A stretch of 64,000 bases of DNA from Fonsecaea monophora (lineage: Eukaryota; Ascomycota; Eurotiomycetes; Chaetothyriales; Herpotrichiellaceae). How positions within the stretch are numbered: position 1 is the first letter of the stretch; each line of letters opens with the position of its first letter. The notes under the pieces were generated by a model that did no database searches, was not told the origin of the DNA, and worked only from the letters and a program-made list of their open reading frames with translations. Positions 19,939-31,100 of this stretch are shown piece after piece. Location: contig NW_019174067.1 of assembly GCF_001642475.1 (NCBI RefSeq), positions 1 to 64,000 of the forward strand, read 5' to 3'. The position numbers and the translations under genes were made by a program.

Positions 19939-20735
19939 GATTGTTGGTGTTGGCGCGCAAACAGGTGCGTTGGAGATGCGGCTTGGGGAATTGGAGAATG
20001 AAGATAACACAGACTTGACTGAGCACCGAATAGAACCACTGGACGGTTAACTATCGAGCTATGTGCCGAGTACCTGGTAGGTAGTTGGGTTGTATAAATC
20101 GAGTATTGGGTACTGTCCGCGGAAGTGGATGGTACAGACGACAAGACAGACCAGCTACTTAACTACGCCGTGCTGCGCCTCACTTCCTACGTATGTACTT
20201 CCCGCAGACATTCATCTCTTTTTTGTGCCACGCATATATCGTACTTGGTACTTGTACACAAATGGCTCGATAATCACACCACATTTCTATCCTATCGATC
20301 CTCTTCGTAACTCGATGCTTTGTCACTTTGACCTAGACTGATGGACACCCGACGCGGTGCATGTAGACATACTCTCCCGATGTCCTTGAAAATTCAGACG
20401 TCTGAAACCCCTGCCACACAGTCCCTGAGTTGTTTCGAACTGACGGGGTCAAACACGAATCTCTGACCGGAGGTGTCTTTGCGTTTCAATGGCATAAATA
20501 ATCTACCGTAGCAGAATCTTGATCGACCGTAGCGAGGATTGCCCCGCACGCACTTTTACTCACATACCAACGCGCATTCCAGCATCGAGGATTCACAGCA
20601 CCAAGAGACGTGGTATGTGCAGTGTGCATCGTAAGTGAAAGTACAGCCTTTGTTTACTCTATTGACAATCCGCGTTCGTCTCTCTCCCTATGTGTCTATT
20701 CTGCTCATCCAAGAGTCTGGCATTGAGTCGACACC
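19939..20735. other. Divergent intergenic region, 0.8 kb
   Basis: This region lies between the small barrel-like protein gene and the first of the two paralogous nuclease-fold genes. It contains the dispersed GTACC/GGTAG-type motifs near 20070 but no gene. Confidence 0.5.
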
Positions 20736-21935
20736 ATGCCGTCCTCTACATATTGCCGTGACGATCTAAGTCCAAACACAAAAGACCCCCTTGAGGCGGC
20801 CTCTCGCCCCACCAGCGACCAAATTTCACTTGACAGCTATGTCACTGCCGGCGAAAAAGACCCTGAAGAAAGAGATAATACGTGCTTGGAAATTGCAGGC
20901 TTTTCTGACTCTTCGCAGAGTCCTTGGGATCCTTACACCGAGCTTGCAGGTGCATCTAACGACCCTCCCGCCATGAGCTCCATTCTCAAAGCAATCACCG
21001 CCCAGCCTCGTGCTGTCGAGTCTCCTTGCTGGACCGAATACCAACTCGACGCGTGCCATGTTGACCTTCTAAGACAGCGCCTCGAAGAGTGTGGTGTGAG
21101 CGAGAAAGTCCGGTATGGTTGAGAGATAAATGGAGTGTCAGGTTTCGGACCGTTACTAACTCTGGGATATAGGTCTGGGTATTTCTCCGAGCTTGGGATC
21201 TTTGTTCACGAAGCACATTCGTACACCCACAATATCTACGCATGCCATTTCTCCCGATATTTCTTCAAGAAGCTGGATCACCTGTCCTCTTCCCCAGAAG
21301 AAGAAGCATGTGTGGCCCACATCGTTGATAGTGGCTCCTCTGATGCCAAAGCCAAAGATTCTACTAACAAGGGCTACCATCAACCAGACAATTTCTACAG
21401 CCACTTTTTCTCAATCCATCATGGTTGTTGTTTGGAAATTGCATGCACACAGAAGCGCGCTCGACTAAACGACTTGGCTGAATTCTACTTCTTCGACAGT
21501 GACCGACAAACACAAGTGCTCGTTTGTATCGACTTCGACGCCGATCGCTCCAAAAAAGCCACTCTCTTGACCTGGAGACGCAGTGGAGGCGAGCTCAAAG
21601 CGCATGTCCAAGTTAGTATTTCGTCCTGGGTACTATACAAACTCCTTACCTTTGGTGTCTAGGACATACGAACCGAGGATGGCAAGCTTGTTCCAGGCGA
21701 CTCTTTACGAATAACCATGCTCGAGATAGCGCCGTCAGACCGCATCCCACCCTCAATGCACAATATGGCGATCGAATTTTCGGTGCAAGAACTTGTCGAA
21801 ATCCTGGAGCTCGCAGAGTCTGCTCGAGCGAAATGCGATGAAATACAACGTGCCAAGAACACTGTGCCGATCGTTCCAAAACCCACTGCAGGGCTGCCAG
21901 ATGATGTAGAAGGGGCTTCTAAACCGATATCCTGA
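20736..21935 (+). CDS. Putative PD-(D/E)XK-fold protein, copy A (2 introns)
   Basis: The exons are 20736-21112, 21173-21611 and 21663-21935, with introns of 60 and 51 nt. The first intron has a clear CTAAC branch site at 21156-21160. The joined frame encodes 362 residues. Residues 1-80 are disordered. The core shows Pro-Asp at 197-198, then L-E-I-A with Glu214, then Gln219, then a strand V-L-V-C-I-D-F-D. This order (PD, ten to twenty residues, E-x-x, a Q or K) is that of the restriction-endonuclease-like PD-(D/E)XK fold, as in the Uma2 family. A helical C-terminus of about 90 residues follows. I recognise no named family, and catalysis is not shown. It shares both intron positions and phases with the convergent gene at 23776-25143. 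Confidence 0.72.
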
Positions 21936-23775
21936 GATTTTGACGAGAGTCCTACGTCAATCTCCAACAGAACTCGAGGCATGGACTTCCCACAACGCGC
22001 CTAACAGGTGCCATCACGTTCCAATGACGCCGAGAGACTCAACACCGGCTCGAGAACGTGGAATTGGGAGTTGTGAGATTTTAAAGAAGGAACCGGGCAA
22101 AATCACCTTTGTACTAGTAATGAATAAGCACGTAGAGGGACGTACCCACCAGGAAAAACCGAGCCTAGCGAGCTCATCTATGTATTGTACGAGTAATGAA
22201 TACCTCTACCAGAACCACTTCCGGAACAGAAGAAAAGACGAGAAAACAACCCGTGTATCCTAATAGACGCAAATTGTGGGCTGCCAATGTATGGCGCCTC
22301 CAGGACTCCTTTTGATCCGATTCCAGTTGCCAAACACCCCCCTCTATTCTTCGATCCTCTCCCAGGCATGCATGTATGTGTGTTGTATTTTGACCGAGTC
22401 GTTACGCGGACCAGAGTGTTGTGCCACAGATGCAAAACGTCGAGATCTTCCAATCAACTTACAACACAGGCTTCTTCAGACAAAGAAAATCGAGGTGGTG
22501 GACCAGGGTGCTTGCTTCGACCTCATCTTCGACATAGGTGATGATGTACTGGTGCGGGAGAGATGGGGCAACGAACTACTGTGTCTGGCCACTCCTTGAT
22601 GATTTGAGAGAACTGTTTCAAGAGGCGGCTCACAGCCCGGCAATGAGTGATGAACTCTCCTCCGACACCTATGGCGAGACGTAAGACGTGCGGACAACCA
22701 ACATCACCATCACCAGTCTGTCGAGGAGGCAGTATGGCACAGCCACGTCAATATCGTTGGTCAACTCGATTAAAATGAAACGACAAGGCCGCCGAGGCCC
22801 CGCCTTCAACATCGCGACTCGGCAAGTGCTGGATCTCACGGTCCCCCACAGAGCAGCAGCACTTTCGTATAACGCAAAGGGCAAGACGTAGGTGGTGTTG
22901 TTGTCCCTCCCACCCTCCTGGTATTGCACGATCTGAGAAGGCGTTGCACCCAAGTCAATCGACCGAAGGAAATGATGGCGACAGAGACGCACCGTTGGCA
23001 TTGGAGCGTGGTGGCCGGTGTCGACCCTTTCCCCTCCTCCATCGACGCGCTTTTTGGAGTTGAAATAAAAAAAAGTGAGAAACTCTACGTTGATATGGCC
23101 AAGCTTTCGCTCCCAAGCTATGGTAAAGGTAAGGTAAGGTTCTAGAGAGTCTTTTGTGTACATTCCCAAGCAAGTAGTTGACTCGCTACCTAGTATGCTA
23201 CGGCGAAGCACCTTTCGCACGACATGTAATATATGTGTGACATACCCACTTCGCCAAGTACTATTGCATGCAGGTGGGAACCTAGCGTGCCAAGGCTGCA
23301 GACTAGTACATATCTGACCACTATAGACTCTTGGCGAGATTCAACTAGACGAACGTCGATTTGTTTACCTCGTACTTGTACGAGGCACCTAACAGCCAAT
23401 TCACCGCACCATACCTGGCAAACCGAGGTATGGACGAACAATGCGTCAAAGGAGACTTGGGAATGTGAAGTGAGTTTATAGAGAGAGACACAGTGAGGGG
23501 AGAGGGAGAAGTGAGTGAGATGTGAAAAGGAAGAGAGGGAGAATCATGTTCACAATTCAGTTTCAATTTGTTCTTTGGATTGAAAAGCTCACCGCGTGCC
23601 TTAACTGAGGCGGGTATCATCTAGTCATACAATTGAGGGTGGAAAAAAAAATCTACCCATGGCTTTGTGAGCCAGCCGAGATGTTGTTCTTGTTTCTGTT
23701 CTTCCTGATTCTTCCGAATGTCGATGCTGATGCAGATCCTGTATCATCTCCATCTCCATTTCACTTCTGCCTTAT
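21936..23775. other. Intergenic region between the two paralogues, possible remnant
   Basis: These 1.84 kb lie between two convergent paralogous genes. Minus-strand frames at 22459-22692 and 22669-23163 have some protein-like texture, but I could not assemble a complete model with a start, splice sites and stop. An inverted TCGTAC..GTACGA motif occurs near 23370-23384. The stretch may hold a decayed or unrecognised small gene. Confidence 0.35.
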
Positions 23776-25143
23776 TCATGCCTGTATCTGTAAGTGGGTC
23801 TGCATGAGCTGGTGGTTTCTGACCGCGATGTCGAGTAAGAAGCACAATTCCGACGCTGGAATGTGGATGCCAGTGTCGTGGCCGAGACAGGTGGGGAGGT
23901 TGAGCAGTGGCTTCGCCTCCTCGGGGATCATGCGGGCGGGGCAGAAATCGGCCAGGCTGAGGTGGATGCCCCGGCAGTCCTTGTTCACTGTTCCGTCTGC
24001 CTTTTGGAACTCCTGTGGGTTTACAAGTGAATGTTAGTCAGACGATGCATGGTTTTAGTCACAAGAGAAGGGAGAGAGTGAAGAAAATGATTCGAGTGCG
24101 GTGGCATAGGCGAGAACGTACCTCCTCATCGACCAACTCGGCCTGGATCTCGCCATCCGAGGCCACCTTCTTCTTCCAGACGTAGTACTTGGCCTGCTTG
24201 GCCGCAGGGTACTCGATCTCAAACGCCACGACAACCTGTATCTCCCCATTTGAGCCCTGGATGTACGCCTGGGCGAGTTCCCCAAACGCCATCTTCTGCT
24301 GGGCGTAGCTGATATCAAACACCACACCGGGGTAGTAGGCATCGACGTGGGCGAAGCCCACATCGGGAGAACACCAGCTGCCGTTGGCGGCAAGTTCGAC
24401 GGCCGAGTCGGTGCGCTTTTTGATCTGGGCGGCCACGTCGGCGATGAGGATTTCGGGGTGGTACTTGCGAATGCGCAGCGCGTTGGCGACATGGTCGCCG
24501 ACGTTCCAGGCGAAGACGCTGTGGAGGACGGTGGTCATTCTGATGATGATTTTGCTGGTTGCGGAAAAGTAGTCGTGTCTGTTTTGAATCAACAAGGTTA
24601 GGGAGGCCACGACAAGGTCTTCTGGAAGATGAATCTCAAGTTGTTGCAAGCGTACCTCAAACAGCCGATGCCCCAGCGGTCTTGGAAGTCTTTTAAGAAG
24701 GCCTTGTGTGCGTCGAGGGTGAAAGGAAACTCGTGGTAGGTGTTGGCAAAGGTGCTGCGTTTGTGGATGTCGGTGGGAATTTGACTGATGATGAGTTTGG
24801 TTTTTGTGTCTTGATCAATCTCGGCGCAAGGTGGAGCGTTGGTGGTAGAAGCGTCGTTCCCGCTGTGGAGCGCAGCGACGGCGACGGCGTTGTCAATGTT
24901 GGAGTCATCGGAGACGATTTGAGATTTCTCTTCTTTCTCGCTCATGTCCACCTCCTGCGCCGACTCTTGTTTCTCGTCCTGTTGTTCTGTCGCGCCACCA
25001 CCACTGATCGTGCCGGAGTCTTCTGAGATGGCACGGGTTTCTTCATTGTCCGTTCCGAGCACAGGATTCATTGTGAGCAAGTTGGATTCACAGATCCACG
25101 GCGAGGTGTCAAACAAGTCACCGCTTTGTGGAGAGGGGGCCAT
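23776..25143 (-). CDS. Putative PD-(D/E)XK-fold protein, copy B (2 introns)
   Basis: The exons are 25143-24656, 24578-24122 and 24012-23776, with introns of 77 and 109 nt. The joined frame gives 393 residues. The N-terminal 110 residues are acidic and low-complexity. The core shows S-P-D (Asp235), a V-V-F-D-I-S strand with Asp251, Gln256, then a strand V-V-V-A-F-E-I-E, the same arrangement as copy A but with Asp replacing Glu at the middle acidic position. Intron 1 falls in phase 2 just before a (H/S)-(D/G)-Y-F-S segment, and intron 2 falls in phase 0 before an x-D-G-x-V/L segment, as in copy A. An ATG at 25071 would be an alternative start. The function is unknown. Confidence 0.72.
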
Positions 25144-28100
25144 CAACAAAGAAGACAACGAGCAGAGACAAACAGGTAGTATGGTGTCTGTGAAGTTCAC
25201 AGAGGCTGGTCGGGGTGTTTGGACAAGTTCAAATTGAATCCAAGGACGTGATCGAAGTAGGACTGACTAGGAGGAACTTGTATATTGAATTTAAAGTGGA
25301 TCGATACGGTGGACCAAGTGGCGGCGAGGCGGTATACAACGGTCGATCATCTTGTGCCTCATGGCTGGATATACGGTGAAGCATTCAGAGCGTGCACATC
25401 AGCTGGACGACGGTCTTGTTCTCTTTGTGGGCCAGAACTACAAGACTCTACGACAGTCAGGGACTCTTGAGCTGCTGTGATGAGAAGCCATCGTCAGAGC
25501 AACCCAGAGGCGGAACCATGAAACACAGCAAAGAATACATCAACGACACACTCACAACCAAGACCAAAGAGAAGCTTCACCTCGCTCGACTAACAGCCAA
25601 CTTGGATCCAACACCGAATTACCTGCAAGGTTGCAAGGAAACCCTCCAGGGACGTATCAAACATTGACATCTTGCAGCCTGCGGCCGACATCCTCCGTCT
25701 GAGCATCCTCCACTGACGAAGCTTTTACCGGTATCAGTGTCATTTGTCACCATCATCTGCTGCCCAACGCGGGTCAGACTGCGGGGATTGACTCACGCTT
25801 CAAGACGTCTCTTCGATTGTGCGAGAGAGGCTCTCACTATCTTGAGTTTGAGGTCGTGGCCTTTGCAATCTGGGTTGTCAAGAGACGGAACGATCCGGAG
25901 AAGACCTGGTGCAGAATGAAATGACAGAGGGTGATATGAAAGAGGTTACACTTGAGAGTTTGCTGTGTGAGAGGAATCGATCCAGGTTGGCCCTTGGCCT
26001 TGAACTTGGACAAGTCTCTCCCAGCGTCGGCCCTGTTTTACCTCTTGCAAAGCACCAGGGCTGCCGACCAGCATCTGAATGCGCAGGACCACAAAGGTAC
26101 CCGAGCGAGCGCACGCCGGAGCTGCCCCCGCGATAAATAGAAACAGCAATGTCGGGCGGAGGTAGCATCCCTTGACGCGCACTACAGACTGGTATTCCAG
26201 CAGGATATGTACGGGTATAAGTATATGTATACCGCGCATGTAAATGTATATGTGAGTACCGAGTAGATGGTGTGTCCACCATCAAGTCTCCCTCGTCGCT
26301 GTCGTCCAAGAGCCATGAATGTATGTGTAACCCCCCTCCCTTCTCAATCTATCTCGCCCCCTTCGGCGCTCACGCTCACTCACACTCTCTAATATCGTGC
26401 GACGCGAACCCATTCGGACTTACCCACTTACTCATCCACCCACTCACTCATTGATGTGATCGTCCTTTTTTCCCTGTCTCTGTTTCCCAGCCTGACCGCC
26501 TTTTGTCTGACAGCCACGGCGAAAGGGGTGATAATATTTGACGAGGCTAGGACACAGGGAAGATGGAGACGAGGATGGAGCAGGGGTTGAAGAGCAGGCG
26601 ATTTGGTGTTTCTTATGTAGGTAGGTAGGTACATAGTTAGCGTGTGTGACGTGTGGTACTGGGTGCGTAGGTATCGAAGCGAAGAACGCAATCTAGAAGA
26701 TGAGAGAGAGGACACGAGGAGAACGAGAATGAAATTATGTATACCTGCACGGCAAAATCCTCCGGACATCAATGACTGACTGGTCACTGCTGCATTGGAC
26801 TTGCGACAACAACATCTTCTCTCCGACACTTGTCACAGCGTGTCCAAAGGTCCTTCGTCAGTAGAGGGGGTTGCTCAATCACAAGCTTATTGTACGATCG
26901 AGTGACTCCCTCAATGGGAATTCCTATAAAATCGAGTACTCGAGCATGAATCAACAGTCCCTCACAAGAGGTCCGTACTGCGGCGGCGGCATGTCTCTGT
27001 ATGGACGTATGTCGTGCTGTGAGCACAATGGGAGGCAGACGCTAGCATCGAATCGGCGCCGCCAACCTCGAGGTCCCCTCTCGTCCTGATCAGCTGGTTC
27101 AAGTCAACATGGTTCCTATCCCTGAGTCTTGACCGAGTACAAGGCAACAAAGCAGCACCTCGAGACAACCACCCGAACAACGGAGCATTGCGCAGTCCGT
27201 CGAAACCTTTTGGGTGAGGAAAACTCTCTCCGTGGTTGCATGTTATGGCGAGCCAGACCTTCAGGGTCGACAACACGAGTCTCAAGGGAAGAGCGAACAC
27301 TTCGGTCGGACTGGAGGGGGGGATCGCGTGCTGATTTTCCAGCTCTCGGGGCAATGACGCAGGGAGGATGGATCATGAGAGGGTTTGCTTGTGCAACCAT
27401 TGCATTCTGGGACACACTGTCACACCGAGCTATGCTGTCAGAATGGAGCTCGAAAGATCCAGCCCATGCCGTGGAAGTTCACGGCGCAGTTCATGCAGAA
27501 TAGAACCTAAGGGAAATGATTTCTCGAAAGGTGACACAGACACGGCCAACGGTGTAACCCAAAGGCGGGGAGATTGACAGTGACAGCTGCTTCGCAACAA
27601 CGGAGGGGGATGTCGTGTAGCACAGAATGCAGTCGGTTACGGATCATGAGCCCAAAGTTTGGCTTGATAGTTGAAATTCTGTTGCTAATTAGCATAATCA
27701 AACCACGTTAATGATGAATGCTCTGATAAGCAGATGCGATCACGCAAGATATCAACGTGTACTCTGCATACCGCTCGCTCCTACACGCATTAGTGGCCTT
27801 GGCCACAACGATGACAAGAGTTTTGCCACGAGAAAGGCAGATTGAGCAAGCCGGTTGCAAGGTGGGCATGGTGCTCAACATCGACGATGAGACCATTCTA
27901 GAGGAAAGACGTTGAGGGCTTGAGACATTGAATATCCTGGAAGTTTCCAGATCTTCAAACATGTACGCCCAAGAGGAAGCTCTCACCGGTAAGTAGTTGT
28001 GGTTGAGTTAAAACGAGGATCATCGACCAAACGAGTGGCCGACACGCAGCGAGGATCGGCTAGGTGGTTCGATTGTCAAAATGTGCTCGATCGCATGGAC

Positions 28101-31100
28101 ATCAAGGGAGGGTTTGACTATCGAGCCACCTTGATATTGCTCAGACGGAGCACGCCGATCAAGGTCCCAACAAGCTGAAAGAGGTTGCTGCTCTCGTGTG
28201 CTTCAACCTCAGAAGGGAACGCGGTCGATGCATGGCGACCTGTCCCGTTTAAAGGGTTCTAGCCTCAAGTCGCAGTGCTAGGGTCGGTCGACAGGACAAA
28301 TTCGTACATGAATGCGTGAACCCTTGGAAAGATGAGCGAAGGTCTGGGGATCCCCACAACCTGCAGAGATATTCTGGAGACAGAGTCCGCATACTTGTGC
28401 GATCAGAAAGGGTTCGAGGGTCTTCGTCGTAGAGTCGTACTCGCAGGTTGGCGACGGGTTGCTCCAGGACGTGCAAGGTGTGAACCTGGCAGGACGAGGA
28501 ATTTTCACATGCCAAAAAGCAACTCGCATGAAAAATTTCCAGGCTCGACAAATCACGTAAGAGAAAAGGCTGCGAGCGAGAGACCTGGGGCGACTGCACC
28601 CCGCCATCACTGCATAGATCAGCAAGGGATCTGGTCCCAACAAATTTGGTGAGGGCGCCTAGACGCATATTATGTGTGACAGTTTCTGTTTATAATTGTT
28701 TCGGTGGCTCGAGCGTTAGAAGATCGTGCGCCATGCGTTCGAAACGAAGCATGTGCAACATGAAAACGGCGATGGATCAGAGAGCTCCGGTGGCGGCGGA
28801 GTTGGGTACCAAAGGGTATGCCATTTCTGGCCCAACGAACGGCAATTCCTGGCCGATATCAGTAGTAGTGGCAAGCCGCAAGTCAGCTATACCCACCATG
28901 ATCCATTTGGGGGGGTGATGGCGCCAATGTGGCTTGCATAAGTCTTGGTATCATAATTGACAGTAACTCCTTCAACCGTGAGCTATCTGGCAATCCGACG
29001 GTGGAGAGGTCAACATGCCGAGTCTTGCTGGTATCATGCATGCAAACCTGGAGAAGAAGCAGACGAGATCATCTCCACCGCCTGCATTTGACGGTCGGGG
29101 TATTCTGACACAGACGGTTCGCTCGCAAAGTTATGTTTGCGGAGTACATACGAATATTCACACACCGCCAACTTGTCACAGACAGATAATTAGTGGACCC
29201 GACGCTGGATCCAGCAGAGGTCGAGGCCTTCCCCCAGGTGGAGATTTGCCAGGGAGTCGCTTGCAACAAGATACTGACTCTGGAAAATGGAGGGAATTGG
29301 ACGTTAGAGGGAATGGGGACGAGACTCTTGATGTTGCTTGAGATTGTTGGGGATATCGCCTGCCAGCTCGCCATCATGTGGGACGTGAACCCCATGGATA
29401 CATGTACTTCGTATTCGGAGGTAGAAGCAGACCTTTTGTTCGCGTGTTACTGTGGCTTCCACCTGCAATTTGCCACCACAACGGTTGAGGAGGGCACGAT
29501 ACGAGGACCTGGGCGCTGGAAATGGCCGGAGGAATGCTCGGGTAAGGAGTGCGGGAGCGTATACTGCATATCGCCATCCTATTCTGGCACAAGGCGCGCA
29601 GGCAGAAATTTTTGGTGGAACAAAAATACTGCCGCCCCTAGGAATTTCCGCGGTGGATTTGTGTGTGGCTGGTGTTTGCACCGTTTGCAGGGTTTGTAGC
29701 TGTTACCATCGATGAATCGGGGGATCTTTCCCCGCTTCGGCTGCTAGCGACGAGTTTTTCCGGCCGAGCCACTAACCCCCAAACTGTCGGATCATGTGAT
29801 CTTGGACAAAGAAGCCCAAAACAAACAAAAAACGCACATGCTTCGTAACCTGGAAACATCCAAAGACTTGACTACTGATAACACCTCACGCTTCTCATCT
29901 GCGGCTTGACTCTGCACCGCCCCTAGCGCCATTTACGCCCATGTCTTTTTTATTAATGTATTAATAATGTTTGATTCCGATGAGATTTTTGCCACGTATA
30001 CCGTTACCTATCATCGAATAAGCGACCTTCGTGCCGGCCTAGGCTGCCCGTCCTCCCTTGTCTAGAGACCACCCCCCCTCCTCCAGTCCCTGTGGGAGCC
30101 GCCCCTCCAGGAATGAGAAAAAAGATGGATACTGCTCTGGCTTTACCGGCAGCTAAAACATGGAGGGGTGGTCATGTCAAGCAGGGCACGCTTCCAGGGT
30201 CTTTCGCTGTTTGAGACGAGAGCCAATGTTGTGCAGCGACACGGCTCGTCAAGTGGGAGGGGGCCCCTTTTCCCCAGCGTGCAAGGATTTAATTATCCAG
30301 CATCCGAAGGCCTCACCCGCCGCAGGGACTTCTGGGCTCAAAATTTTCCCTGCGCTTAGGGGGATTTACAACCAACAGAGTCGATCAGTAGGGTTTCTGA
30401 TTGACGAGAATGAGGAGGGGTCCTACCGAAGCCCCTCTGCCTTACTTGAGAAGAGGAGGGGTCGAGACCAGGCAAAAGCTACTGTAATCGACATGCAGCC
30501 ACAAGAAAACTCCATTGCTTTGCATCCCAAGATTGCAGGTTGCCGGGGGAGGCTCCAAGCGGTCGAACAGCACATTGTTTCTCTACCTACGACTCTTCAT
30601 GACTTCTCCTAAAGAGGGTTTTGGAAGGCTGGTGGGGACAGTGAAAACCCACTGACGGGCTTTGACCTGAGCAGCACTACCATGTTCCTTTGCGAGAATA
30701 GAAGGCGATAGCAAGCGCTCAAGATGGGAAGGAGAGTTCACACGAGCAGAGACGATATCCACCTCGTACGTGATAGAAACAGGTTGGCAGAGATTCAATG
30801 TAAGCGCCCTACCCAACCCTGAAGACGATATCTTTGTTTGAGGAAGCCCTCCCAAGAACTCTATCTAGAGGATGAACCGCCTACCATCCGAGACCGTTGG
30901 AACGCCTCTCCACCGTTATCATCGTTTTCTTCAAGGAAAGGGCTGCTTTTGATACAGGCTCTTCCTGCGACATATCGGACGCAGTCAGAGTGCCCTCAGC
31001 ATACCAGCTACCTAAAATTGAAGAGGACCCCTGGTCTTGCTTGGAAGATTGAAATAGTAGCGCTTATCGCAAAAGACAACTCCCTCTCTCGGAGCTGACC

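Noticed and set aside
22669..23220. 183-codon minus-strand frame between the paralogues
   Set aside because: It begins at GTG, the first ATG is at 23163, and no family or splice support was found; kept only as a possible remnant.
29193..29699. 168-codon cysteine-containing frame
   Set aside because: It starts at GTG directly after a TAG; no ATG near the start and no convincing acceptor upstream.
30160..30612. 150-codon frame with ATG
   Set aside because: No recognisable texture, isolated in a 10-kb region where random frames of this size are expected.
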